64,000 nt of DNA from assembly GCF_905475395.1 (NCBI RefSeq), contig NC_058339.1, positions 86,438,520 to 86,502,519 on the forward strand. Direction: 5' to 3'. Made by a program: the position numbers and the translations under genes. The notes beneath the pieces are model-generated. The model made no database searches. It saw only the letters and a program-made list of their open reading frames with translations, and had not been told where the DNA came from. Below, in pieces: positions 26,808 to 39,526 of the stretch. Every line of letters starts with the position of its first letter. The stretch's first letter is position 1. The DNA comes from Chrysoperla carnea (taxonomy: Eukaryota; Arthropoda; Insecta; Neuroptera; Chrysopidae).

Positions 26808-26891
26808 ATGGCATCGTTGTCATTACCGCGTGTGTTACAACAACGAAAAACTAGTTTAGAAATTGAACGGGAAAATTTTGAAAAATTTCAG
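26808..26891 (+). CDS. First coding exon of an unidentified gene (partial)
   Basis: ATG in context aaaaataATGgca starts a 28-codon exon, MASLSLPRVLQQRKTSLEIE then RENFEKFQ, ending at the consensus-like donor TTTCAG|gtacac in phase 0. The charged helix-like end and good donor argue for a real exon. No downstream exon can be joined with confidence within the remaining 37 kb, so the intron is either very long or the continuation uses small exons I could not pick out. The protein is not recognised. Confidence 0.5.
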
Positions 26892-27918
26892 GTACACATT
26901 AATTTTTTATTTTTGTTTACTACACGTTCGTTTTTTTTTTATTGGAATGTTGCTTATTTACGTATCGCTTAACCCTTCTATTTATAGCATAAGAATTCGT
27001 TTAATCGCTTTGTATATATGCCGGAATTATACCGGAATCGTAATTTCTAGAAAATATTAAGTTTTGCTTGTGTTTTTTTCAATTATAAATATTTTTATTT
27101 TTGGTTAGTTTTGTGGTTTTAAGTGTGGCATCAGAAGGTAAACAATTCACGATTTTACCTTGAAGTAAATGCAATTTTGCAATATGACTTAAGTTATTCA
27201 ATAAACATGACTAAAGTACCTATGAAAGTGTATACAATTTTTTCCCATGTATTATTTAATTTCCAGTAAAATTGTGGTATAAGATTTATTAAACAAATAC
27301 GTTTATTTTTAATATAATAACCGGTGATCGCAAATATAAAATGCTAGGTTAAATAAAACTGCTATGTTTTGAATACTGTTACGAGAAATTTAGACCGGCA
27401 TATTTAGTTTGAAAAAAACCCTTCACATTAATTGCTGTAATTTCCTCAAACAATAATTATAGTCTACTTCGGTCATTTTGATTCGTATTACCTTCGAAAA
27501 TTCACAATATAACTTTTTTATGTGCCAGATATCGTTCGAAACCTAGTTTCCGGTATTCACTCAAGCTTGTGTGCAAATTTTATGCTATTAAGTTTTTTTT
27601 ATCAAGATCGATCTGCTTGATAATCAGATATTTTTCGAGGCATAGTATGTTGTTTGTTCTATCTAACGATCGTTTTTTCTAATCAATTTGAGCCAGTATT
27701 TGTCTGTATCAAACTTGGATCATTAGTCTTGGAGCAGGCTCAGAAAATTGCAATCTTCAAGATGACGGTCAACGGACACCCCGTTTTATTGAAAGTCGGG
27801 TGAAATGATTTTTCATTGATTTGGTTTTCTTTCTGTTAAAAAATTGATATCGTTTAAGTGGAACCTAGGGAGCATACAAAAATTAATAAGTTTTTTTGGT
27901 GTGGGCTGTGGTCTAATA

Positions 27919-28215
27919 CAGTAGAGTCTCGATAATCGAGCCTCAATAAAAGCCAGAAGTGTTCCGTTTACTTGGATTGTATGGAAAAATTTATTAAAAA
28001 TAAAATAAAGCATTGCTAAAACAGTATTGGAATGTAGATATGTATTTAATCGAGACTGTTCACACAGCAATAATATTAGATGTATATACAAACAAATAAT
28101 ATCATTTTTGAGTGATTGGTACAGGACGTCGTAGAAAATGTGGACCGCGGCTTAAAGTAGTCCGATTACTGGACGTTTCTTATTATCGAGTGCTCCGATT
28201 ATCGAGACTCTACTG
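27919..28215. mobile_element. Pogo/Tigger-like MITE (CAGTAGAGTCTCGATAATCG)
   Basis: Left end cagtagagtctcgataatcg and right end cgattatcgagactctactg are perfect inverted repeats of 20 bp. Left flank is TA; right flank is CA, a likely mutated TA. The interior (about 257 bp) is non-coding. CAGT ends and TA target site are typical of pogo-family elements. Confidence 0.8.
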
Positions 28216-28727
28216 CATTTTAATTATAATATAAATATCTTTACGGAGGGAATTACCTTAGTAAAAATATTTTGAAAAACAGATGTTTATGTATTGGACA
28301 CGTGCTACTTAAATAAAATATAATAGAAGTATGCTTCTTTTGAACCATCTGGTGCCTTAGTATCTACCTCTGTCTATTTCTTTACAAATCATTTTTCAAT
28401 TTTTTTTGACGGATTACAAATTATATCTGGGTTAAAATCTATTTTATGACTTATACTAGGTAATTTATATACTTCGTTTCATATTCAGCCATCTAACTTA
28501 ATTAAGCGAGCCTGTACTGATTAAGAAAGAAAGCTTAAGAAAGGTTATTAAAAACAGCGAAAAAATATAATAATTCGACATAAAAAAGAGAAAGAGAGGC
28601 TGGGTAGTTGGCACCTTCAAAAGGCACATTCTTGACACTAATTCAACCTACATACCGACCGACAATTGGGATAACCGAAACATAATATTTTGACATAAAA
28701 AAGGGATGAAGGGTATGATCAATGGAT

Positions 28728-28776
28728 ACCCCCTAACTAGTATCAATGGTGTATCTTTGATACTATAGTTGGGGGT
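28728..28776. repeat. Short hairpin
   Basis: accccctaactagtatcaa pairs with ttgatactatagttgggggt across a 10-nt loop, with one bulge. It could be a foldback remnant; size and loop also resemble small-RNA hairpins, though nothing else supports that. Confidence 0.5.
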
Positions 28777-30360
28777 GCAATACATCTACGATTAAAGCTC
28801 AATTTGGAGTGTCTGTTTCTATTCAAAGCCATAAAAATTTCTAGAAAAGAATTTTTCCCCTTGGAATATCTTCCAAATATCTTAAATGATTCCTCGATTG
28901 TCCTCACACTCCCACTTCTTCCTGTTGACCTTCGATATGATATGACCTTTTTGGGGAAGACTATGACTAAATAATTAACAACTCGTTTAAAATAAATTTA
29001 TGAGTTAAATAAATAAATTTTCAAACCATTTTTTTTTAAATTTTATTGATATCTTTATAATACCATAATAGGTAAATTGGCGATTATTTATAAAAAAAAT
29101 GATAAAGAATAAATATTTATTTTAGTAACTGATATGATAATGTATAATTAATAAAAAAAATTACTTAATTAACGCTAATACTGTTGTTGTTAGTAAACTT
29201 TTGTTTTAATATACCAGGTGTACCATTTTAAATAATCTAGCATAAAATATCTAAAATAAAAAAAAGATCCGAGTAAAGGAATTAATCAAAGTCTCTTAAA
29301 AGTTAACTCGCATTATTCAGGATACGGTGAAAATGTATTTACCTACTTATGTGGACGTAAGACATGTTGTAGACTTCAAAGACACTTATACATACTTTTG
29401 TAAATAATAAATAAACCTCCAACCTTATTTACGAGTGCTTACCATGTGAATTATGTCTGTCTATGTTCTAATTGTGTGAGAACAGATGTGCTTGCACTGT
29501 GTATATTTGCTTTTTGAATTAAATTCACATGACATTCACATAATCATGTTTTGTCCTCCATCCATTCATTGCAAATCCAGGTGTGTTATAATAGACGTCT
29601 GGGGCTCTAGGTAAAATATATATCTCGTGTCATGTGCACTAGCCAAAGATTTAATAGCAATATTAGGGCGTTATCATCGTACTTCTTTCATCATGGTCCA
29701 ATATCTATGAAATTCGTAGTTTAGAACAGCGAATAATTTTATCTTATTAAATTATCTGGATTATTGGATTTTTTTTATTTAAAAAAAGGCAGAATATTCC
29801 GAATGATCTTTTAATGATTGTGGATTAAAATTAGGGGAGGAATTGAAAGAATAAATTGATGAAGGTATTATATAAGAAAAAAGTTTTATATAATAAATAA
29901 CTGATGCTTGCATGTATAAAAAATAACTTTTATTAATACATACAATTAATTAGTGATAATCTCACTTTCACTATTCACAATAATAATAATAAGAGGGGAA
30001 AGTGTAGTACCTAGAATCAACAGTTAAATTTGTGTGTTTTGTATTACCTATGCATTTAAATATCTCAATATAATATCTCCCTTTAAAGTTTAAACCACTT
30101 TTATCCATGTTTGATCCATGGTATAACATCATATGTACCATGGCTTATACCATAATGTACCTAGAATCATATTCATCAATTGTCCCTGAAAGCGGCCTCT
30201 TGAACATTTAATCATTCTAGGAAATAACATCTTAAAATATACCTAATATGATTAAAATTTTGAAAATCTTACACGTTACTCTTACTTCGCTTGCACTTAA
30301 AAGACATAAAAGCCAAGGTTTTAATACATTTATTACTTACAATTTTAATATATTTATTGT

Positions 30361-30364
30361 ATAC

Positions 30365-30446
<82 letters not shown>
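30361..30446. repeat. TA dinucleotide microsatellite
   Basis: An almost uninterrupted (TA)n tract of about 86 nt with one G substitution near 30387. The three ORFs called across it (Ile/Tyr repeats) are artefacts. Confidence 0.95.
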
Positions 30447-30449
<3 letters not shown>

Positions 30450-31329
30450 TGTGTCCATCGTCCATGGTATGTACGACAAACTATAGAATATTCAAGGTAC
30501 ATATGACACTAGGTACTTCACCTTACCCTACTTGTAGTATATAATCATATTACTTCTATTAGACTAAAAATTCGATAGTAATTTTAATTGTAATGTAAAA
30601 TTCAAAGCGTAAGGGTGCTTTCTACTTTCATTCTTTAAATTAGCTGATTTGACAAATCGACCACCCCATATAAACTTATCCACTTTTTAGTTCAATAAAG
30701 CATATTTTTTGGTTTTTAAACTGTAATTTATGGTTATTTTTATTGTGTAATAATTTAGAATTTAAAATTTTAATCCATCCCAGCCGCCTGGATATCAATG
30801 TTTTTTCTGACGTTGCCAGCTGTTATACCAAAAAAATCATTAAATTTCTACTATACATATGAAAAATAAGTGTGCACTTGCATTGTGTGGTAAAAATAAT
30901 AATTTTGTATTTTATACTTTTTTTCCCACATAAAATTTCACCTACGATAATTTGTTTTAATACTCTTTATTTTTTCATTGAAAATCAACGCCTACTGATC
31001 GTGCAGTATTAAATAATTTTGTATACAAATAATATAAAATTTAAATCCATTGATACAGAATATCTTAAGGGCTCTATACACGATCAGAAAATTTTCTCTT
31101 ATCTTTGCAACTTTATTTTTGTGTAGATATATTAGTCTTCATTTAAAAAACAAAAACAGTTATACAGAATTTTTTCGCTCAAAAATAAAAAGTAGTTTAG
31201 TAGCTGAGTGCTTATTCTTCCAGATTTAAAAAACTTTGAGTGATATAAATTTATATAAGATATTACGTGGAATAGTACAATATGTTAAACTATTATATTC
31301 CTCACAAGGAAAGTAATAAAAAAATTTAT

Positions 31330-31402
31330 CGCCCGAGCAGGGACTTGAACCCTGGACCCTTGGATTAAAAGTCCAATGCTCTACCGACTGAGCTACCCGG
31401 GC
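31330..31402 (-). tRNA. tRNA-Lys (anticodon UUU)
   Basis: 73 nt on the minus strand. The acceptor stem GCCCGGG pairs with CTCGGGC at the 3' side, followed by discriminator G. The D arm is AGCTCAGTCGGTAGAGC, the anticodon loop ACTTTTAATC carries TTT, and the T arm GTCCAGGGTTCAAGTCCCTG contains the B box GGTTCAAGTCC. No intron and no encoded CCA. The structure is intact and matches animal tRNA-Lys(UUU). It lies alone in the long gene-poor region. Confidence 0.95.
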
Positions 31403-31961
31403 TGTTGAATATAGGTGAAATGTTTTAGAATAGTTTCCATTGATTTTTGTAAAAATAACATACATTTTTTGGCATATTTCCAAAGTGAAAATGAGATAAT
31501 TTAATTTTACTCTATAGCAATTAGACAAAGTAGTTCATAGTACTATTTATTACCTATTATTATGACTAGACATTATGAATAACATATTTTTAATGCATTT
31601 CCAGACTGGACTACTAGACTAAATGTACATATATGATTGTTTTATATTATTCATGACTCGACTAGACTATGTTCAGTGTAATTCATCATAATGCATATTG
31701 TATTAAAGTGTATTAGAAAAAATGGTGTTATTATTAACGCTTCAAGGAAATTTTTACTAGCCAAAGGGACTATTCATGAATTACGTAAGGGTCTCGAGTG
31801 GAAGGAGGGGTTAAAATTATGCGCTTATATTGGAGGAAGGGGGAGGTGTGTAAGCAATTCATACATAATATTTTGTAAGTCGAAATTTAATATTATAAAT
31901 TTAATTCCCTTTCGAATGCCGATTTATTTTACAAAATTTAAAATCTTTAATGTGTTTTTTA

Positions 31962-32310
31962 TTAACTCTCGAATCAAAAGAAGGGGTGTTATAGGTTTGA
32001 CCGCCATGTGTGTCTGTCTATATGGCTGCCTGTGGCATCGTCGCGCCTAAACGAATGAATCGATTTTAATTTTTTTGTTTCGGTGAAAGGTAATTTAAGG
32101 AAGATTGCTCTTAACTATGTTTTAAGTGTGAATTTAGGGTTCCGTACGCGGAACAACTAAATTATATGCGATGATCCTCAAAATCGATTCAGTTTGGGAA
32201 GGCTCTAAGGAAAAAGGTAATTTAATGGAAAGTGTTCTTAGATACGTTTCAAGAGCGAGTTTAGGATTCCGTACTCGAAAAATTTCTCGGGGGTTTTTTA
32301 AATTTTTTAA
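31962..32310 (+). repeat. Interspersed repeat family A, copy 1
   Basis: Starts actctcgaatcaaaagaagg ggtgttatagg and includes ctgtggcatcgtcgcgccta.., ggaaggtaatttaagg, and two successive modules each ending in a 'tttagg(g/a)ttccgtac' motif. Other copies: 44022-44160, 45082-45410, and 63638-63977 (inverted). Confidence 0.75.
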
Positions 32311-33080
32311 AATTTACTTGTCCATTTTAAATTTTATAAATAATAAACTATGAGTTTTAGTTAGGAGGTTTGAGAAACTTATGTATCCTTATATGGTAGT
32401 AAGTGGGGAGGGGGAGGTCAAGAATCGCCAAAATCATCCTTACGTATTTAATAAACGGCCTCAAATATCTTTAATTGAGTATTGAGATTTTCGAATCAAT
32501 AAATATTTACTTGTTATGAGAGCCAAAGGCAAGTAAGCGCATTTCACCTCAATTTAGTAATTTTTCTTACAGTGTACTTTCATTGAGAATTAATAGAAAT
32601 ATGTATTTTGTCAGTGGTACGAGAATATTCAGTTTCCTAACTTTCACAACGATTTGTAGTTTTAAATTGAATATTGATTTCCTTACTTTTATGTCAATGG
32701 AAAATCGATTTCAATTATAATGATTGAGATTGAGATACATTAGTTTTAACAATTTAACAATTATATATATATTGTTTTTAATCAGCTACCAATAAATAAT
32801 TAGAAATTATAGAAAAAGGTAAAGATTGTCTATTGTTATTTAAAATAGGTACTACATGTTTATTGTCTTTAAATAAAAGTTGAGTTCTAATAATTTATTG
32901 ACAATATGCAGCCATACAATATCGTGTTATTATTGTTTTAGGTTCATAGACCTTTTAATAAGATATTGGCTTTCATGTGTAAAAACACAAACATTGAACA
33001 CGTATGGTTCAGGAGAAGCATGGGATAAATCTGTGTGAGATAACTGCGTCGAGATTTGATGTCGTTCTCGTCAAACTACA

Positions 33081-33258
33081 CACTCAGAAATGTATGGCGT
33101 TTATTACAAGGCTGGAATATGGTATATGACGTTATTTACGATACACTATGGCGTTATTTACAATACATAACGCCATAGTATTGTAAATAACGCCATAGAG
33201 TATTGTAAATAATGTCATTAACATACCAGCATTGTTATAAATGCCATGCATTTCGTAC
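33081..33258. mobile_element. MITE family E, copy 1
   Basis: Outer arms gaaatgtatggcgtttatta and ataaatgccatgcatttc are inverted repeats. The interior is a set of repeated cgttatttacaatac / gtattgtaaataacg units in both orientations. A second copy is at 46821-47020. Confidence 0.7.
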
Positions 33259-34489
33259 TCTTTAAGTGCCTTTTGCACTAAGAAGATTCGATCTCGTAAC
33301 CCCAATTATGGAGGAGATGTAAACCACCGAAATTGAAATAATTTTAGTTTTTTTCGGTATGATTGTATTGCAAAATATGGATAGATTTTTGCACTTTGCA
33401 CCAAATTTTGTTCACTCACCATTAATCAAAGGAGAGGCAGGGTGCTTTTTTAAGTTGACACATGCTTAGAACTCGAAAAACAACTTTTATCTATAAAAAT
33501 GCTTCAAGTAAAAAATGTTGGGTATATAGTAGTATATAGTTGGGTATATAGGCGCACATCTTACGCAGACATTAAATTTGACCTAGGTTTTCAAGCTCAG
33601 TGTAAAGCTCACTCTACTCCATAACTATTATTCGATAGATAAACACTTGAAATTAGAAAGTTGTTTTGATTAAAAAAGAAATATTTTTTTAAAAAACGGA
33701 CTGGAATCTTTTACCTAAAGTTGTTTTCCCGTATCAAAATTGTTATTCCGTATAATTGTTTCACCAGGCACTCTGCGAAAAAAATGCCCAGTAAATCCAA
33801 CAAAAGTGATTTGTTTTTCTATAAAGATCAGTTTTGTTTAAATTGAATGAAGAAATGTACAAAAAGCTAGATTTTTGCTATCAATTACTGTCTAAACTAT
33901 TCGGTCTACAAACAAAAAATGTTTGCGTATTTATAAAGAACAACTTGCTAATTTAAAGCGTTCATCTTATGTTTGTCAGTTATGAATCAGAGTGAGATTT
34001 GAATTGAACCTGAAATCTTAGATCGAATTCGTTGCTGGTATAAGATATGTGTCTTTGAAACTAACATTTTTCGTTTGTCGATTAAATTTCTTTATCAAGT
34101 TTCAAGCATATATGTCAACTTAAAAAAGCCCCCTGTATATATTCACAAAGCTTATAAAAAAAAATCAAGGATTCCACGGACGAATCGCTGTCTATCTGTC
34201 CATAGTTTCGCGATACAACCATGTTGATAGAGATTCCCCGGAATAATTTCAATATTGGGGTATTATACCTTCCTCTTGATTGGTGTTACGAGCTTGAGTT
34301 GTAGTGCAAAACTTCAAAAGGACAACATCTTTGACTGGTATTAAAATTTTTCCCGTGAATCTCCTAGATCAATACCTTTTATTATCTAGTTTTATATGAT
34401 TAATAAGCAGATTGAGTAGGTAAGAATATGAGTGTTAGTTTTGTATTTGATTAATAATGTTATAGAATTTTAGTGCCTCTGGCTATATT

Positions 34490-35090
34490 TTTTACCCGAC
34501 TGCGCGACGCAAAGGAGTGGTCATGTGTTTATCAGTCTATATATGTATGTATGTATGTATGTGTTTTCCTATATGACACCCTAGAGACTAAACGCGTGGG
34601 GTGATTTTGGCTATTCTTTCATCAATCGATTTGTCTTAATATTGCGAGAGTCATTCAAGATATGGAAGCAAGAAAATTCAATATGGCGACCTCTAGACGC
34701 TATGACGAACTATGTTAACTGAGGTATGATTGAATAGGTATTAAATGGACATATCGTTTCACGCGAGAATAATTATGATTGGCTCACGCGTTTGGTCTCT
34801 AGATCGATCAAACATACATACATAGCCTGAAAATGAAAGTCGGCGGACAATGGTAAGTCGGGTATAATTGAAAAGATATTTTAAAGGGTAGAATAAAAAA
34901 ATTATTTAAAAAATCAAAAACTCAGATTGCGTTAAATAATAGCTGAAAAGACAAAAACAAGTCCAGCAGTGTACATTGCGAATTCGAAACCGGCTCAAAT
35001 CTTCCCAATAATAGGTGCCGACTGTTAAAGTCGCTATGCTGGACTTGTTTTTGTCTTTTTAGTTATTATGTAACGCAGTCGGGTTTTTTG
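34490..35090 (+). mobile_element. MITE family C, full-length copy
   Basis: About 600 bp bounded by acccgactgcg at the left and cgcagtcgggt at the right (perfect inverted 11-mers). The right 150 bp forms a hairpin: gcgttaaataatagctgaaa agacaaaaacaagtccagca against tgctggacttgtttttgtct ttttagttattatgtaacgc. A gtat tetranucleotide run lies at 34541-34560. No ORF. Confidence 0.8.
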
Positions 35091-37212
35091 TTTTTTTAAA
35101 TTGGTTTATTTTTTTTACTTTGTTTCTGATAATGTTTTAAATGTTCTTCAATCGTGACTTGATTTTAATAAGACACATATTAGATTGAAAGATATTGACC
35201 GGAAAAGGTGTTTTTGCCATTTTCGCGCGGAGTCGGATAAAATATAAATCAGGCTATAATCAGAGAAAATTTCTGACGTTTCCACGGAGGTACCATACCA
35301 AAAAATTTCTTTTTCATATTCTTAACCTAAGGCGATTTTATGAGATCTGCTTTGTTTGCTAAATGCTATGATATTTTAATTAAATGTATGACATTTTCTG
35401 TTTTGTTGTAATTCCAAACTGTTCCAAGAATTTATTCATATAACCTTCTATTTAATAGAATTTATTCCTACATGTAATAACATTTTCAGTTCTTTTACCT
35501 TTTGAAAGGCGTATGTGTACATGTTAATAAACTTCATGAAATTATAAACTTTTATAAAAAGTAAATTAAAATGATACAAAATATAAAGTGGAAATATTAT
35601 TTTGCTACCTGTAAATTACATATCATTACAAAGTATATGATACAAAAAATATGCAAATAATAACATAATAAATCGCATAACTTCCATATCATACTGGTGT
35701 AATTACTTCTTAATGGACAATATTATTTTGATGGAAGCATCCAAATGTATTTTGATCTCTTGTTTACAAATTTTTTGGATGGAAGTGAATTCGGATTTCA
35801 TTTTAATTTTTATGAAAAACTCGCAAACTAAAAACAACTTTAATCCGAAATATTTGAACCTTTGGGGCAAAAACTAAGTGCTAAAACTGGTTTTTATCAA
35901 CACACAAAAACTAAGCGCTAAGCCAAAAAATTACTTAATAAGTAACGTAACATAAAAGAAAAAACATAAAAATTTCAATAATTTCCCAGATAATGAAAAT
36001 TTCCGCACCAAGACTATCTTTCTAAAGATTTAATCACGCTTAAGGCTGTTTTCTCGCTATTGGCATAGTTTCAGGGTAAATTCTAAAGTTGTTAATACTT
36101 ATTAAAGATATCATAATACAATTATCATACAAATTTTTTTTAACTCGAGATAAAAGTTAAAGTTCGAATAATTACCATGGAGCACATATGAGAGGGTTAA
36201 GTTTTTTCATTCTAGAAAAAAATAACCTTCAATTATATTCAAAAAACTAACTGAACATTGATTGACTGTTTTTGTTGTGTTTAAAAAAAAATCATACTTA
36301 TTGATCGTTTCATTAGTGAGGTATAATAATGCAAATTTAATCTATTTTATTGTTAAATAAAAACGACTATAGTTAGAGTATTGATGGTTAAAAAGAGATA
36401 TCCATATTAACAAAATTTTAAACAGTACTTTGTACTATTTATTATGAGAAATAGTTGTGTAGTACATTAGAGTTAAAAATAACACATTATTTGACTACAA
36501 GCATGCGTACTATTATCGTGAATGCAGTCCAAAGCATTTTTTCAATATTCTACGCAGGCAAACACCTTTAGATTTAATTCTCAGATGGCACGTTTATGTT
36601 CTTAATTGTTCTATATTTATTTTATTATATTTTTTGTAATGTATTTCTTACCATTAACAAGTATTTTTGAAAAGGCATTCTTTATTTATAATATTGAAAC
36701 ATATTTTTAAGAGTAATGATTCTAAAATAATGGTTTTAAGACAGTCTTATATCCACATAAGTCACAATTTAAAAATATTATTTTTTAGCGTTTTGACGCT
36801 AGTTGCTGTAACCTATGTTGCAGTGTCATTCAATACTAATAGAAGTAAAAATATTGTGTAATTTTTTTAAGTACATGTGAATGATAAATGTAATTGATAA
36901 CACTTATTACATATAGTTAGTAAGTATTATGTACAGTATCATCGCATCGCATTACTCGTTCTGAGTACAGAGAGAGGTTTGTTATATTTCATATCCGCAT
37001 TTAATAATATTTCATACCGGATAAAATAAATAATTATGTACCTACTACACAAAATTACATTTGTTTACATATACATTATACACTGTGTTTTCAATAGTAA
37101 AACCCTTGGGAGAACTAGACAAGGTATGCTCTTATGCAGGTAGGAGTAGGATGGGGATATTCTCTCACTCTCTCGCACGGTACCCAGTCACCGCCATATT
37201 ATTTTACCAAAC

Positions 37213-37599
37213 TTATTTTCTTATAGTGTAGGCGCTGTGTAGGTTTTGTATGCATTTAAAGGTCCTACCGAACAGGGAGTATTTCGACATATTTTGACCC
37301 GCGGAATCCGAATTTTCAGCTTGCTCAACGCTTAGAATAGGGGGAAATTTTTTTATACGGCCATAGCTCCTAAGTAGGTTTTTGGGGTCGCTGATCACGA
37401 ATATCGAAGAATTGGTCTCCGAGGTACCTGGTGTCCAAAGTGCCTTAAACTGCCCTAAAAACTCCCGAGTGACGAGTTTGTACTGGTTGTATAACGAATT
37501 TCCCGAAAACTCCAAGAGACGGCGGTGATAACGTTTACCCTGGGCACCAAGTACCTCGGAGATCAATTCTAACACAATATTCTTGTGCAGCACGACCAA
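37213..37599 (-). other. Unrecognised 128-codon ORF within a repeat
   Basis: A minus-strand ORF that spans an inverted pair: gaattggtctccgaggtacc (about 37409) and ggtacctcggag-like gtacctcggagatcaattc (about 37550-37568). The base composition is more balanced than its surroundings. The text tttttggggtcgctgatcac is shared with the repeat near 19760. The protein resembles nothing known to me and the ORF is probably incidental to a mobile repeat. Confidence 0.4.
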
Positions 37600-38261
37600 A
37601 AACTTCCGAGTAAAAAATTTCGAATCATTTTCGTCGCTATTAACCGAATCGTGAATTTAGTATATTTACGTTTAATTTAAAATGCAATTATAAAATGCAT
37701 ATTATTTATGCAAAGTGCATATTTTTAATTTTTTATAAATCAATTTAAGTCACCAAATTTTTTGACGCTCTAACGAATCGAATGTCGAAAACCGCATTTA
37801 AATCCGACTTACTGTTCCATTTTTTCGAACTACATTGCATCGTTGCTGGGACTATACTAACAATATTGAACATTGATTCGTCTATGTTTCTTCTTTTCGA
37901 AAACACAGTGTATAATACTAATATTTTATTTTTTACGAGTTCTTCACTATTATTTTTGTTATTTATTGAACTATAATAACGGAAATTCATACAACAGTTT
38001 TTAGTATTGTTTAATCTTTAATATATTCAAAAAAAATTATGGTTTATGATGTTAACAATTACAAAATATTATCTTGAAATTATAATAAACGGATAAGTAT
38101 CTTAGAACATAAAGATTGACGGTCAATAGTCATGGAAGCTTAATTTAAATGAAAGATTTTATTACTTTTTAATTAGTTTTTTGACTTATGTAGCCTCTGT
38201 GCGTAAGACGCATATGTACTGAGTTTATGTTTATTTTGAGGCATATATTACAATAAATAAT

Positions 38262-38830
38262 TAAAAACAAGTGAAAACGAACAATAGACTGAGTTAATTG
38301 TTGAAATACCATGCATAGTCAGTGTTGATTTCTTTATCACATTACACATACAAACATGTGACACACACATAACTAATAATCAAGTATAGTACATATTATA
38401 AAATTTCCGCCTAATTGGCGCCCTCACGGGAAAACAGTGATGTTTACGAAAAAATGTTTCAAACAAAAGTTGTTTAATTTTTTATAAGGAACATTTTTTA
38501 CATTTAAACTTTCGTTCTATCTCTAACGGTTTACAAGATGGGTCCTACGGACCAAAGTCCCAATTGACCTATGATGCTCATTTACTTGACCTCACTTTTT
38601 ACGTCCTGAGTACGCTGTAAAAATTTCAGCTCGATATATTTTTTCGTTTTTGAGTTATCGTGTCCACAGACGGACGGACGGAAACCGGAAATGGACTAAT
38701 TAGGTGATTTTATGAACAGCTATGACAAAATTTTTTTCCTAGCATCATTATTTTTAAGCGTTACAAATTTGGGACTAAACTTAATATACTATGTATATTT
38801 CATATATGCATGGTATAAAAATAGTCAAGC
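38262..38830 (+). repeat. Interspersed repeat family B, most complete copy
   Basis: Left part matches 17030-17370. Right part (about 38580-38830: tcctgagtacgctgtaaaaa.., gacggacggacggaaaccgg, aatggactaattaggtgatt) matches 49597-49862 in inverted orientation. A small piece (gttagagatagaacaaatgt) lies inverted at about 51139. No ORF. Confidence 0.75.
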
Positions 38831-39165
38831 AATCATCAAATAAATTCGATTTTTGTATTTTTTGGATCAAAATTTTTTTATATAATGAGCTTTTTGGAAT
38901 TCCGAAACAAAAACAAGTTATTTGTGATATTTTCGAACCTTATTTATTATACTATACATCAATGCATACATTAACTTATAAATTCAGAAAGCTATTATTC
39001 TATCGTCTAAAGGTCATACACAACACCAGCTTGTTTTTAATACAATTTAATTTACAACGAACAGCACATTTAACAAACTCTAACATGACCTGATTAGTGT
39101 TTATAATATTCATTCCATGTTTCTAATTATTATTTACAAAGACCATACCTATCTAGTTTAATATA

Positions 39166-39526
39166 CCGGGTGTTCCATTTTAAACTGTCAAGCTCTGTTC
39201 TACTTTAGGTACCTACTAAATCAATTCATACTCTGAATTGATACGAGGTACAGCAAAATTTTTAAGGATTAGAGTAAGGCATATTTTATAAAATAATAAA
39301 CAGCTTTTGCTATAAACATTTTTTCGTAAACTTAAAAAATACGGCAAAAAACGAAAGTAAAAATCTGTAAATACTCATATGAAATCCGTCGAAATTATAA
39401 GGTTGTCGAAAAATTGTATCCATCAAAAAATCAAGGTTAAATTGAAACTTTTAATTCGGTAATTTTTTCTGAAATCCTTGCGTTAGAAAGGTTTTCAGCT
39501 GGATTTCTTTCAAATGGGACAGCCGG
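39166..39526. mobile_element. TIR element (CCGGGTGTTCCATTT type)
   Basis: Left ccgggtgttccattttaaac and right caaatgggacagccgg are imperfect inverted repeats, each flanked by TA. The 361-bp interior is non-coding. A similar left end, taccaggtgtaccattttaa, sits alone at 29212. Confidence 0.65.

Larger units (their letters stand above)
26892..31329. other. Gene-poor DNA after the 26808 exon
   Basis: Probable start of a long first intron. Apart from the MITE at 27919-28215, the hairpin at 28728, a lone TIR end at 29212 and the TA microsatellite, no feature is recognised. Confidence 0.5.

Noticed and set aside
30248-30544. ORFs of 71-98 codons on both strands with Ile/Tyr repeats
   Set aside because: They are translations of the TA microsatellite.
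31226-31528. 100-codon minus-strand ORF
   Set aside because: It reads straight through the tRNA-Lys gene; no protein-like features outside it.
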